Origin: a bacterium
Lineage (GTDB): Bacteria; Bacteroidota; Ignavibacteria; Kapaibacteriales; Kapaibacteriaceae
NCBI GenBank assembly: GCA_020050895.1
Contig: JAGVJW010000172.1
Coordinates: forward strand, 1-38,874
DNA: 38,874 nt
Direction: 5' to 3'
In this document: one piece after another, positions 24,888 to 33,595 of the stretch
Numbering within the stretch: the stretch's first letter is position 1
Layout of the letters: every line of letters starts with the position of its first letter
The notes under the pieces: generated by a model
Told to the model about the DNA's origin: nothing
Databases searched by the model: none
Seen by the model: the letters and a program-made list of their open reading frames with translations, nothing else
Made by a program: the position numbers and the translations under genes

Positions 24888-25844
24888 GTGAACGCCGAGG
24901 TAAAGATCGTCTCCGGCCGGTCGAATCAGGAAATAGCATCAAAAATCGCACGGGCTTCGCATCGTGAGCTATCGCACGTAACCATTCGAAATTTTGCCGA
25001 TGGGGAACTATGGGTAAAGTTCGAAGAAAACGTACGTGGAGTAGACCTCTATATCGTTCAGTCGACGTTTGCGCCCTCCGATAACCTGATGGAATTGCTG
25101 CTACTGATCGATGCAGCTAAACGAGCTTCTGCACTTAGGATTACAGCCGTAATTCCATATTTCGGATATGCCCGACAAGACAGAAAAGACCAGCCGAGAG
25201 TGGCCATCACTGCTAAGCTTGTGGCTAATCTGCTTACACAGGCAGGAGCCAATCGTGTAATAACCATGGACATGCATACGCCGCAGTTGCAGGGCTTTTT
25301 TGACATACCGCTGGACCACTTGTACTCGTCGTCTGTTACCATCAACGTTATCCAAAAAATAGACCTCGGCAGCGTTGTGGTTGCATCACCGGATGTGGGA
25401 GGTGTAAAAAATGCCCGTGCCTATGCTAAGATGCTTGGCGATGATACCGACTTAGTGGTTGTAGACAAACGCAGACCGAAGCATAACGACGTTGAAGTGA
25501 TGAATATTATCGGTGACGTTAACGGCAGAAACGTGATAATCGTAGATGACTTAATCGACACCGGAACTACCTTCGTTAAATGCGCCGAGGCGCTTCGTGG
25601 TAATGGAGCTGAAACCATTATCGGAATGTGCACACATGCTGTGTTTAGCAACGAAGCCGTAAGTAAGATTAGTGATTCAGACGCAGTCAGTAAGGTTTTC
25701 GTCACGGATACAATACCATTGGCAACTACAAATCCTAAAATTGAAGTCATTAGCGTTGCTGGTCTGTTTGCCGAGGCTATCATCCGCACACACGAAAACC
25801 AGTCAATCAGTTCTTTGTTTGAAAAAGCGGAGAGCGTGAGCTAA
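24888..25844 (+). CDS. prs: Ribose-phosphate pyrophosphokinase (PRPP synthetase)
   Basis: Makes PRPP from ribose 5-phosphate and ATP for nucleotide, histidine and tryptophan synthesis. Here it would also feed the UbiA phosphoribosyltransferase and Hpt encoded in the same window. The 318-residue product shows FADGELWVKFEENVRG, the ATP-binding region PYFGYARQDRKDQPR, the catalytic-histidine strand TMDMHTPQLQGFFDIP, VVASPDVGGVKNAR and the PRPP loop VIIVDDLIDTGTT. The start is GTG 24888 with AAAGGA upstream. rplY follows after 33 bp. Confidence 0.97.
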   Translation: MNAEVKIVSGRSNQEIASKIARASHRELSHVTIRNFADGELWVKFEENVRGVDLYIVQSTFAPSDNLMELLLLIDAAKRASALRITAVIPYFGYARQDRKDQPRVAITAKLVANLLTQAGANRVITMDMHTPQLQGFFDIPLDHLYSSSVTINVIQKIDLGSVVVASPDVGGVKNARAYAKMLGDDTDLVVVDKRRPKHNDVEVMNIIGDVNGRNVIIVDDLIDTGTTFVKCAEALRGNGAETIIGMCTHAVFSNEAVSKISDSDAVSKVFVTDTIPLATTNPKIEVISVAGLFAEAIIRTHENQSISSLFEKAESVS

Positions 25845-25877
25845 CAGAGTATATCAAAATATCCCAAGGGTGAATCA

Positions 25878-26486
25878 ATGAGTCAAATCGTTCTCAAGGC
25901 AAAACAACGGCAAGCAGGCCGGAGTGCATCAAAGCAACTACGCCGCGAAGGCAAGGTACCTGGAGTATACTATTCCAACAGCCATGACCCTGTGCATTTT
26001 TCAGTTGAAATGCTCGACTTACGCTCCATCGTGTACACTGCAGAGGCCAAGGTTGTAAGCCTGCAAGTTGATGATGATAAGGGGCTCCCATGCATTCTAA
26101 AAGATGTTACTTTTGACCCCATCACAGATAAAATCATGCATCTGGACTTTCTGGGTGTATCTGCGGGACAAAAAATCACAGTGGAAATTCCCATTCACCT
26201 TATTGGAACTTCTGTTGGAGTGCGTGACGGCGGGATTGTTGAACACGTCATGCACAAAGCTCACGTACTCGTTGATCCGTTAAAGATGCCAGAACATATC
26301 GATGTTGACATTACAAATCTTGAAGTCAATTCATCGATTCATATCGAAGACATCAGCGTCGAAGGCGTGGAGTTCGAAGAGAAGCCCGAAGCTGTTATCG
26401 TTACATGCACACCGCCGAAGACGCATGTAGAAGAAACTCCGACGACAGAAATGCCCGAGGTTCCAGAAGTTAAAGCAACTGAATAA
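25878..26486 (+). CDS. rplY: 50S ribosomal protein L25 (general stress protein Ctc form)
   Basis: The 202-residue product is the two-domain TL5/Ctc form that binds 5S rRNA. The N-terminal domain has GRSASKQLRREGKVPGVYY and the LKDVTFDPITDKIMHLDFL motif; the C-terminal domain has VEIPIHLIGTSVGVRDGG and a family-typical EHIDVDITNLEVNSSIHIEDI. The end is an acidic, Pro/Glu/Thr-rich tail. The prs-rplY order is common in bacteria; the usual next gene, pth, is missing here and a terminator follows instead. Confidence 0.96.
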   Translation: MSQIVLKAKQRQAGRSASKQLRREGKVPGVYYSNSHDPVHFSVEMLDLRSIVYTAEAKVVSLQVDDDKGLPCILKDVTFDPITDKIMHLDFLGVSAGQKITVEIPIHLIGTSVGVRDGGIVEHVMHKAHVLVDPLKMPEHIDVDITNLEVNSSIHIEDISVEGVEFEEKPEAVIVTCTPPKTHVEETPTTEMPEVPEVKATE

Positions 26487-26790
26487 CTGCGCACCGGGTT
26501 TGCACGAGTGCATGCCCCTTACATAAACATGAATTGTTTAAAGGAGTCCACTGGACTCCTTTTTTTTATGGATCAATACGCGGAGAATCAGTGCAAAAAA
26601 AAACCCGGAGAAATAAAGACTCCAGGTATGAGCATCTGGCGCGGCACTCAGGGGAGAGAGTATCGCTCAACTCAGCATCAAAGTTATTGTTTCTTGTGCG
26701 TAATGACAAAAATCATTTTTACTCACTTGCCAGAAAGTAAGTTTTGTACCGGTTAAAACTGAAATGACAACGACTTGAAAAGAAAAGAAA
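26487..26790. other. Intergenic region between rplY and the first YceI gene
   Basis: About 304 bp. It holds the rplY terminator (26540-26567). Further right are a short A-rich stretch, an imperfect inverted repeat TAATGA-CAAAAA-TCATTT near 26701-26718, and TAAGTTTTG at 26738-26746, which resembles the -7 box seen at 21926 but lacks a TTG at the usual distance. I see no supported gene or structured RNA. Confidence 0.5.
26540..26567 (+). terminator. Rho-independent terminator after rplY
   Basis: Ten-bp stem AAAGGAGTCC / GGACTCCTTT with a three-base loop, followed by a run of T (TTTTTTTT counting the stem end). It lies about 53 bp after the rplY stop. Confidence 0.88.
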
Positions 26791-27366
26791 ATGAAAGCGT
26801 TGACAGGTGCAGTCGCTCTCTTTTTAGCACTCCAGTGCTTGGGAGCAAGTGAAAAGCACACGCTGAAGACAGTCAGCATGAAGATAGAGGGGACGTCGAC
26901 TCTTCACGATTGGACCACAAAGGTCAATACTGTAAGGGCTAACGGAGACTTTACTGTACAAAATGACCAGCTTATCGAAGTTGTGTCCATGTGGGTTCAG
27001 GCCGACGCCAAGTCGATCGTTAGTGAGAAGGGTGACGACATGGACGAAAAAATTTACGAAGCTCTTAAAGCCGAAGAACACCCCACCATAACGTTCAACC
27101 TCTCAACAGTAAAGTCAATCACCAAAACAGGTTCCGAGTGGATAGTTGAAACCAAGGGTGACCTGACGATTGCCGGTAATAAGCAATCCATCGATCTGAC
27201 GGTTAAGGCAAGCATTATCGAAAGCGGCGTCGTACGATTTACTGGAACAAAGAAAATCAAGATGTCGCAGTTCAACATTGATAGGCCATCAGCAATGCTC
27301 GGATTAATTAAATCCGGTGATGAGGTGGTAATCACATTTGACGTTTCAATGAAGAAGAATTCTTGA
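26791..27366 (+). CDS. YceI-family periplasmic protein
   Basis: A 191-residue YceI-like lipocalin-fold protein with a short signal peptide (MKALTGAVALFLALQCLGAS). Family features visible are KIEGTSTLHDWTTKV near the N-terminus, the KAEEHPTITFNL motif, a GDLTIAGNKQSIDLTVKA segment and the end FNIDRPSAMLGLIKSGDEV. YceI proteins bind polyisoprenoid-like lipids in the periplasm in characterised cases; the ligand here is unknown. A beta-barrel gene follows 49 bp downstream and then a second YceI homologue, so they probably act together. Confidence 0.9.
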   Translation: MKALTGAVALFLALQCLGASEKHTLKTVSMKIEGTSTLHDWTTKVNTVRANGDFTVQNDQLIEVVSMWVQADAKSIVSEKGDDMDEKIYEALKAEEHPTITFNLSTVKSITKTGSEWIVETKGDLTIAGNKQSIDLTVKASIIESGVVRFTGTKKIKMSQFNIDRPSAMLGLIKSGDEVVITFDVSMKKNS

Positions 27367-27415
27367 CTATGATAATTCGCACAACCACTATACTTCAACG
27401 TTCGAGGGCAAGATC

Positions 27416-28816
27416 ATGAAAAGTCCGGTAAGGTTAGTTGGTGTAACAGCCTGTTTGTTATTGGCGACTACACAAATGAAGGCGCAATTGTTTCCCGACA
27501 TGCAGTTTTATCGACCGTCAGACAAGACCGGCATTAACATCTTTGAAACGACAAAAGACACGTCTCCCTATGACGGAATGAAATTCCGCCTAGGTGGTGG
27601 CTTCACGCAGCAATGGCAGTCGCTGCAACATGAAAACACTGCAAATCCCTACTGGAGAAAATTCAATGGAGGTGCAGATTCCATCAACTATAACGCTCTT
27701 TACGGAATCACTCCTGGTTTTAACACCGCTTCGGCAAACCTACTCATTGATGTGCAGCTTGAAGATGGGGTGAGGCTTAACTTAACGACGTACTTAGCAA
27801 CACGCCGGCACCAGGATACCTGGGTCAAAGGTGGCTATATTCAATTCGATCGCCTGCGTTTTCTGGGCAGTGAGTTTATTGATAACATCATGGAGTATCT
27901 GACCATAAAGATTGGCCATACAGAAATCAACTATGGTGATGCCCATTTCCGCAGGACCGATGGAGGTTTGTCGATATATAACCCGTTTGCTGAGAATTAC
28001 ATTGTCGACGCCTTTACAACAGAAATCGGCGGTGACGTTACCTTCCAGCACCCATCCGGATTGCTTGCAGTGCTCGGCCTCACCAACGGCGAAATCAAAG
28101 GCGCTGTCGATCCTGTAACTCCCGGAACTGGAGACACAACAACAACAAAATCCCCATCTATCTATTTCAAGGCTGGATTTGATAAAAAATTTGGCGATGC
28201 TTTTCGAGTTCGTTTAACTGGCTCCGGGTATTTGAATGATGCCTCACCTCGGAATACTCTCTTTAATGGAGACAGAGCAGGTTCCTATTACTTTCTGGTA
28301 ATGGAGAGTCAGGCAGCAAATTATTCCTCAACATCTACATCGGCGAGTAGCATGAAACCAACAACAACGGCGCAGGCTATTTCCGGTCGCTACGATCCAA
28401 ACTTCTCCAGATCGATTCAAGCGTTTGTTATTAATGGACTTTTGCAGTTTTCCAGGTTTGAATTGTTTCTCAACTACGACATCGCTTCAGGACGGACCGC
28501 AAACGAAGTTGAGGACAGGAGCATGAGTCAGCTTGCTGGTGATTTGATTGTCAGATTAGGTTCGAACGATCAGTATTATCTAGCAGGGCGCTACAACCTT
28601 GTTAATACGGAAACGTTGGGAATTCTTGATGCAAATGGTGCTCAAGCCGAGCAACAAATCAGCCGTATTGCCTTTGCAGCAGGCTGGTTTCTAACAAAGA
28701 GCATTTTGATTAAAGGTGAATACGTTATTCAGGAATACAAGGATTTCCCGATAACTAGTATTTTCAATGGTGGGAAATTTAGTGGCGTTGTTTTCGAAGC
28801 GGCTGTTGGGTTTTGA
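27416..28816 (+). CDS. Outer-membrane beta-barrel (porin-like) protein
   Basis: The 466-residue product has a signal peptide (MKSPVRLVGVTACLLLATTQ, cleavage near MKA-QLF). It then shows many alternating amphipathic strands with aromatic girdles (for example LTIKIGHTEINYGDAHFRR, DQYYLAGRYNLVNTE) and ends in phenylalanine (VVFEAAVGF), the classical outer-membrane insertion signal. A Ser/Thr-rich stretch near 28320-28375 (SSTSTSASSMKPTTT) is probably an extracellular loop. It resembles porin-like phosphate/carboxylate-selective barrels in style, but I cannot name a substrate. It sits between two YceI genes; a terminator follows its stop. Confidence 0.8.
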   Translation: MKSPVRLVGVTACLLLATTQMKAQLFPDMQFYRPSDKTGINIFETTKDTSPYDGMKFRLGGGFTQQWQSLQHENTANPYWRKFNGGADSINYNALYGITPGFNTASANLLIDVQLEDGVRLNLTTYLATRRHQDTWVKGGYIQFDRLRFLGSEFIDNIMEYLTIKIGHTEINYGDAHFRRTDGGLSIYNPFAENYIVDAFTTEIGGDVTFQHPSGLLAVLGLTNGEIKGAVDPVTPGTGDTTTTKSPSIYFKAGFDKKFGDAFRVRLTGSGYLNDASPRNTLFNGDRAGSYYFLVMESQAANYSSTSTSASSMKPTTTAQAISGRYDPNFSRSIQAFVINGLLQFSRFELFLNYDIASGRTANEVEDRSMSQLAGDLIVRLGSNDQYYLAGRYNLVNTETLGILDANGAQAEQQISRIAFAAGWFLTKSILIKGEYVIQEYKDFPITSIFNGGKFSGVVFEAAVGF

Positions 28817-28879
28817 AAAACGAGTTCGTGGACTAGTCGCGATTTTGCTGAATATGACTGTACGCGTAAAGAAGAACTT

Positions 28880-28919
28880 CCAACCTGCATGCAGCTTGTG
28901 TGCAGGTTGGTTGTTTTTT
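28880..28919 (+). terminator. Rho-independent terminator after the beta-barrel gene
   Basis: Ten-bp stem CCAACCTGCA / TGCAGGTTGG with an 11-base loop, followed by TTGTTTTTT. It lies 63 bp after the barrel stop and only 15 bp before the likely start of the second YceI gene. Confidence 0.85.
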
Positions 28920-28934
28920 CATCAGTTATTCAAA

Positions 28935-29579
28935 TTGCAGTCACGACGTACAATCAGAGTCATTCGGTCTACCACTGTGTCCTTGATGTTGTTTTTTGGA
29001 CTGAGCGTAATCGTAGGTTTTATTCCTGCATCATCCATCATTGTTGCTTATGAGATTGATGAGCAAAGCAGCCTCTACATTGAGGGGTCTTCAAACGTGA
29101 ACCGTTTCGACTGTGCATTGAAAGACCAATTTTCAAAGGCAGAGGCGCACGTGACGTTTGCTGAAGGGGGCAGGATAATGTTGTTTGACATGGCTACTTT
29201 GACCCTTCGAACAGCAGGCCTTGACTGCGACAATGAGATGATGAACGAAGATTTACTGAAAACCATGAAAGCGGACCAATATCCGTACATCACTGTGTCT
29301 TTGAAATCAGCAAAGGTTATCGAAGGCAGCTTGGATAATATAGGCGAATCAGCACGATTAAAAGCTGAAGCATTGTTTACTATCACACATGTGAGGAGAA
29401 CTGTAATTCTCGACGTCAAGGCATGGAGAATGTCAGAAAATCAATTCAGATTCACGAGTTCTGCATCGCTTAGGATGACTGATTATGACATCGAACCACC
29501 AAGCGTTTTGTTTGGCCTTATTAAAGTTCGAGATAAGATATCGTTGAAATTCGATCTTATTACAAAAACATTGAATTGA
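28935..29579 (+). CDS. Divergent second YceI-like exported protein
   Basis: The mature part follows the YceI plan: LYIEGSSNVNRFDCAL near the start, KTMKADQYPYITVSL, a LFTITHVRRTVILDV segment and the end DYDIEPPSVLFGLIKVRDK. It differs from the first copy by extra cysteines and by lacking the HDW motif. The start is uncertain. TTG 28935 gives a basic n-region (QSRRTIRVIRS) before the hydrophobic MLFFGLSVIVGF and is chosen for that reason. ATG 28986 would start at the hydrophobic core; ATG 28854 lies before the terminator hairpin and is unlikely. It ends 27 bp from the convergent ispG stop. Confidence 0.75.
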   Translation: MQSRRTIRVIRSTTVSLMLFFGLSVIVGFIPASSIIVAYEIDEQSSLYIEGSSNVNRFDCALKDQFSKAEAHVTFAEGGRIMLFDMATLTLRTAGLDCDNEMMNEDLLKTMKADQYPYITVSLKSAKVIEGSLDNIGESARLKAEALFTITHVRRTVILDVKAWRMSENQFRFTSSASLRMTDYDIEPPSVLFGLIKVRDKISLKFDLITKTLN

Positions 29580-29594
29580 GTGCAAGAATGTTGA

Positions 29595-29617
29595 ACCGAG
29601 TGCTACCTATACTCGGT
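29595..29617. terminator. Weak inverted repeat between convergent genes
   Basis: ACCGAGT-GCTACCTAT-ACTCGGT forms a 7-bp hairpin over the ispG stop codon between the convergent YceI-like and ispG genes. There is no T run, so it is only a possible bidirectional terminator. Confidence 0.25.
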
Positions 29618-31478
29618 CAATCCATCTGCCATCATCTTTGATAATCTTTACAAGTTCAGTTACGGCCTCTGCAGTGGGTACGTTACGCTTAACAATCGTC
29701 TGCCCCTTATACAATGTGATGCGCTCAGGTCCAGAGCCAACATAACCGTAATCTGCATCCGCCATTTCACCAGGGCCGTTAACGATGCAGCCCATGACAC
29801 CAATTTTTACACTTTTCAGATGATCGGTATGAGAGCGAATAAGGCTTGTTGTCTCCTGTAGGTCGAACATAGTTCTTCCGCAAGAGGGACAGCTTATGTA
29901 TTCAGTCTTTGTCATTCGCATTCTTGTTGCTTGAAGTATACCCAATGGTAATGCAACATGTCTGCCAATCATGATACCGTTGCCAAATCCATCAATGAAA
30001 ATACCGCCTACATCCGATGATGCGTTCAACAACAACTCATTAGCATCTATAGCGTTGGAATGATATCGAACAACAACAGGTGTGTGAACGCTATTGTCTT
30101 CAAGCCGTTGGAAAGCCGACCGTATGTCGTGATACCAAAAAGCATCGCTACCCTGTAAAAGCAAAACTGCTGTGCTATCCCTGCCAAGCGCAAACATCAA
30201 ATCATCAGATAAATCACTTGCAGAGCACGAAACTACATTCATAACCGAATGCTGCTGTCCATTGGAAAGATACTGTGCTGGCGTAAATAGAGGCACGCAA
30301 AACAATTTATCATGGAGGTTCATCCAAACCGGAATATCAACAACCTGACGGATCCCTCCTGGTGCCATAAATGGGAGGGGGTTGCTGCCAACGTACAGAA
30401 ATTCTGCAGCCTGATCAAGCATCGTCCATTTATCGGATTGAGAATCGTAAACATGACCTAACGAAGAAAGATCGTTATAATTATTTAACTTCTCATTCGA
30501 TACGTCTACAAATAAGCGGGGTACGTTATCGGCGCCAACCGATGCCACATGCGTAGTAGACCGGCGATGGAAGCCTGGGGATATGTGCACCGACGTTTGA
30601 TATACATTACGCTGCCGGTGTGCCAAGGCGGCGGCAACAGGAATCTCCGCTTCGGGTTCTTCGGTGAGCGAAACGCGTATGGTGTCGCCAATACCATCTT
30701 CCAGAAGGGTGCCAATACCTGCAGCGCTTTTAATTCTTCCGTCGTCGCCATCTCCAGCCTCCGTAACACCCAGGTGGAGTGGGTAGGGTTTCAAATGCTC
30801 TTCCTGCAAACGCTGTGTAAGCAATCTGTAGGCTTGAACCATGACGACTGGATTGCTGGACTTCATTGAAAGGACAATGTTGTAGAACCTTTCATCTTCG
30901 GCAATGCGGAGGAATTCCAGTGCCGATTCAACCATACCGGCTGGACTATCGCCATAACGGTTCACAATTCTATCGCTGAGAGATCCGTGATTTGTACCGA
31001 TACGCATTGCTGTTCCATATTCCTTACAGATGCGAACAAGAGGTACAAACCTGGTTCTGATTCGATCTAATTCCGCAGCATACGATGCATCATCATATTC
31101 AACGACAGCGAACTGTTTTTTATCGGCGAAATTCCCCGGATTTATTCTGACTTTTTCTACAATACGCGCAGCAATTTCAGCGGCATTTGGCGTGAAATGT
31201 ATGTCGGCTACAAGAGGCGTATGGTAGCCCCTTTCATGAAGTCCATCACGGATATTCTGAAGATTTTTTGCTTCTCTAATGGAAGGAGCCGTAATACGCA
31301 CTAGCTCGCATCCAGCGTTAATCATCCGAATCGACTGTTCGATTGTTGCCAACGTGTCCATCGTGTTAGTCGTCGTCATTGACTGTACACGAATAGGGAA
31401 CTTCGAACCCACCGACAGTTCGCCGATGTTCACATCAATTGTGGGTCGTCGGTTGTCGATGGTGGTTATAGAAGTCAT
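29607..31478 (-). CDS. ispG: 4-hydroxy-3-methylbut-2-enyl-diphosphate synthase, long form
   Basis: IspG (GcpE) is the penultimate enzyme of the MEP isoprenoid pathway, an iron-sulfur enzyme reducing MEcPP to HMBPP. The 623-residue product has the N-terminal TIM-barrel (PIRVQSMTTTNTMD, LVADIHFTPNAAEIAA, KVRINPGNFADK) and the C-terminal 4Fe-4S domain with ligands Cys530 and Cys533 (CPSCGRT) and Cys564 (GCIVNGPGE, Glu571). The middle 250 or so residues are the insertion known from plant, chlamydial and Bacteroidota long forms and absent from E. coli IspG. Its start overlaps the rhomboid stop by 4 bp. Confidence 0.96.
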   Translation of the reverse strand: MTSITTIDNRRPTIDVNIGELSVGSKFPIRVQSMTTTNTMDTLATIEQSIRMINAGCELVRITAPSIREAKNLQNIRDGLHERGYHTPLVADIHFTPNAAEIAARIVEKVRINPGNFADKKQFAVVEYDDASYAAELDRIRTRFVPLVRICKEYGTAMRIGTNHGSLSDRIVNRYGDSPAGMVESALEFLRIAEDERFYNIVLSMKSSNPVVMVQAYRLLTQRLQEEHLKPYPLHLGVTEAGDGDDGRIKSAAGIGTLLEDGIGDTIRVSLTEEPEAEIPVAAALAHRQRNVYQTSVHISPGFHRRSTTHVASVGADNVPRLFVDVSNEKLNNYNDLSSLGHVYDSQSDKWTMLDQAAEFLYVGSNPLPFMAPGGIRQVVDIPVWMNLHDKLFCVPLFTPAQYLSNGQQHSVMNVVSCSASDLSDDLMFALGRDSTAVLLLQGSDAFWYHDIRSAFQRLEDNSVHTPVVVRYHSNAIDANELLLNASSDVGGIFIDGFGNGIMIGRHVALPLGILQATRMRMTKTEYISCPSCGRTMFDLQETTSLIRSHTDHLKSVKIGVMGCIVNGPGEMADADYGYVGSGPERITLYKGQTIVKRNVPTAEAVTELVKIIKDDGRWIDRV

Positions 31479-32401
31479 ATCTGACGGCTGACTTCGAAGA
31501 GAATCCTCTTCTCCTTTTCAGTTAGACTGTGATAACCTGCCTGCGAAATTTTGTCGAGGATTGCATCGATTTGTTCTTGTGTTATGCGTTCGCCATCAAT
31601 GATAAATCTTGTTAGCGTTCCTGCAGGCTCTGGAGCTTCGGGCTGGGAATGTGTCTGTGTTCGGCGCGAAGCGAGCGGCTCGGTTGGAAGGTCGCGGAAC
31701 TCAGCTTCGACGTATTGTGGCCGACGTCGGCTCCGTGCAGAGCCTTTCCGCTCTATCACACGAAACAGAGGTTCTCCAAACTTCAACATCAGGAAACCAC
31801 CCAATGCTCCACCGAGGTGGGCAAAGTGTGCAACACCATCGCCGGAACTGGTAACACCAAGCACAAGGTCGAGAGCTGCATACATCAGAACGAAGATTCG
31901 TGCAGGTATTGGGAAAAAGATTGGGAACATCATCACTGGTCTATCGGGAAAGATGAGTCCAAATGCGAGCAGCACACCCATGATTGAACCAGACGCTCCC
32001 ACAGTTGGAGCTGCGGCCCCACTGAGCATTGGTGTAATGATGATATGGACAATAGCAGCCGAGACTCCAGCAAGAGTATAATAGGTGGCAAATCTTCGTG
32101 TGCCCCAAATATTTTCGAGCTCCATGCCAAACATCCAGAGGGCAAGCATGTTAAAGAAAATGTGCCCAAATCCTCCGTGCAGATATTGGTAGGTGATCAC
32201 CTGCCACGGCATAAATCCTCCGTCAAGCGGCCACAAAGCAAACATGCTTATCAATGTGTCGCTTAATGATACGCCTTGATAGGTAAGCCCTACCGAGAAC
32301 ATACTCGTTAGAAGGAAGATCCCAACATTGCCGAAGAGAAGAAATTTTATAAAAGGCGGGAAGACGCTAAAACCGCGTCCTCCTGGAAAAGCAGGTGACA
32401 T
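31475..32401 (-). CDS. Rhomboid-family intramembrane serine protease
   Basis: A 308-residue polytopic membrane protein. The rhomboid active site is visible: oxyanion HGGFGHIFFNMLALWMFG with His80 and Asn84, nucleophile GASGSIMG (Ser137) and catalytic His195 in HFAHLGGALGGF. Six core helices fit the family, followed by a soluble tail of about 95 residues ending in a short helix-rich segment (RITQEQIDAILDKISQ), which in other rhomboids regulates or positions the protease. Substrates are unknown. It lies 3 bp after pgk and overlaps ispG by 4 bp. Confidence 0.94.
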   Translation of the reverse strand: MSPAFPGGRGFSVFPPFIKFLLFGNVGIFLLTSMFSVGLTYQGVSLSDTLISMFALWPLDGGFMPWQVITYQYLHGGFGHIFFNMLALWMFGMELENIWGTRRFATYYTLAGVSAAIVHIIITPMLSGAAAPTVGASGSIMGVLLAFGLIFPDRPVMMFPIFFPIPARIFVLMYAALDLVLGVTSSGDGVAHFAHLGGALGGFLMLKFGEPLFRVIERKGSARSRRRPQYVEAEFRDLPTEPLASRRTQTHSQPEAPEPAGTLTRFIIDGERITQEQIDAILDKISQAGYHSLTEKEKRILFEVSRQI

Positions 32402-32404
32402 GAG

Positions 32405-33595
32405 TTATTTGTTTAATGCTGCAACACCGGGCAGCGTTTTACCTTCGAGGTATTCAAGAGAGGCACCACCTCCTGTTGAAACGTGTGTGACGGACGTAGA
32501 TAGACCGAATTGCGATATGGCCGCTGCACTGTCTCCTCCACCGATGATTGTAATTGCTCCCTTTCTTGTTGATTCGGCCATTGCGCTGGCAATTGCTCTT
32601 GTTCCATGCGAAAAATTAGGCATTTCAAATACACCCATCGGACCGTTCCATACAACGGTACCTGCATTAGCGATCATCGATGAATATGTTTCAACCGTTG
32701 AGGGACCAATATCCATGCCCATCCAGTTCTGTGGAATGTGATCAACGTCAACGATTTGTGTTTGGGCATCATTGGAAAAAGCATCAGCCACAACTGCATC
32801 GGCAGGTACAGCAAGATTAACACCCAGAGCACGTGCGCTGTCGAGCAGGGTCTTCGCAGTATCGATTCGATCTTCTTCAACTAACGACGTTCCGATCTCC
32901 TTTCCCATGGCTTTCAGGAATGTATACATCATCCCTCCGCCGATGAGAATTGCATCACACTTCCCAAGAAGTGAAGAGATGACTTCGATCTTACCGCTGA
33001 TCTTTGATCCTCCCAGGACGCTGATAAATGGACGCTGTGGCTTTTCGAGAGCGCTTCCGAGATACTGCAATTCCTTTAGCATCAACAGTCCGGCGCAAAC
33101 GGTGTCGAACAATGCAGCCACACCGCTAGTGCTCGAATGTGCTCTATGAGCTGTTCCAAAGGCATCGTTGCAATACACATCGCCCAGCATGCGCAGCTGT
33201 TTACAAAAGGCCGAGTCGTTACCTTCTTCCCCGGCATGAAACCGGAGGTTTTCCAACAGTATGATTTGGTTTGGCGCTGCAGACCGGACGAGATCTTCAA
33301 CTTCTTTACCAATACAATCTGGCGCAAACAGCACTTCTTTGTGCGTTAGGTCTGCAAGGCGCTCAGCAACCGGATTCAGAGAATATTTTTCGTTGCGCTT
33401 CCCATTGGGCCGTCCCAGGTGCGACATGAGGACGGGTATGCCACCGCGTGAAACAATAGATTCAATTGTCGGAAGCGATTCACTGATCCGTGTGTCATCG
33501 GTGATGCGACGCTCGTCATCCTGAGGAACATTAAAATCAACTCTGGTCAATATTTTTTTGCCCCTTACATCAACGTCAGTAATTGACCTGATCAC
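32405..33595 (-). CDS. pgk: Phosphoglycerate kinase
   Basis: Glycolytic enzyme interconverting 1,3-bisphosphoglycerate/ADP and 3-phosphoglycerate/ATP. The 396-residue product shows KILTRVDFNVPQDD, VLMSHLGRPNG, ENLRFHAGEEGN, LGGSKISGKI, WNGPMGVFEMPNF and IIGGGDSAAAI, all canonical. Length is normal for a single-domain pgk without the Tpi fusion. It overlaps gap by 4 bp and is followed within 3 bp by the rhomboid gene. Confidence 0.98.
   Translation of the reverse strand: MIRSITDVDVRGKKILTRVDFNVPQDDERRITDDTRISESLPTIESIVSRGGIPVLMSHLGRPNGKRNEKYSLNPVAERLADLTHKEVLFAPDCIGKEVEDLVRSAAPNQIILLENLRFHAGEEGNDSAFCKQLRMLGDVYCNDAFGTAHRAHSSTSGVAALFDTVCAGLLMLKELQYLGSALEKPQRPFISVLGGSKISGKIEVISSLLGKCDAILIGGGMMYTFLKAMGKEIGTSLVEEDRIDTAKTLLDSARALGVNLAVPADAVVADAFSNDAQTQIVDVDHIPQNWMGMDIGPSTVETYSSMIANAGTVVWNGPMGVFEMPNFSHGTRAIASAMAESTRKGAITIIGGGDSAAAISQFGLSTSVTHVSTGGGASLEYLEGKTLPGVAALNK

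Noticed and set aside
26567..26756. Small open frame between rplY and YceI
   Set aside because: It begins inside the terminator T-run, has no ribosome site or recognisable sequence, and has a composition unlike its neighbours.
28767..28934. N-terminal extension of the second YceI-like protein
   Set aside because: It would run through the end of the barrel gene and a rho-independent terminator hairpin; family similarity and signal peptide start later.
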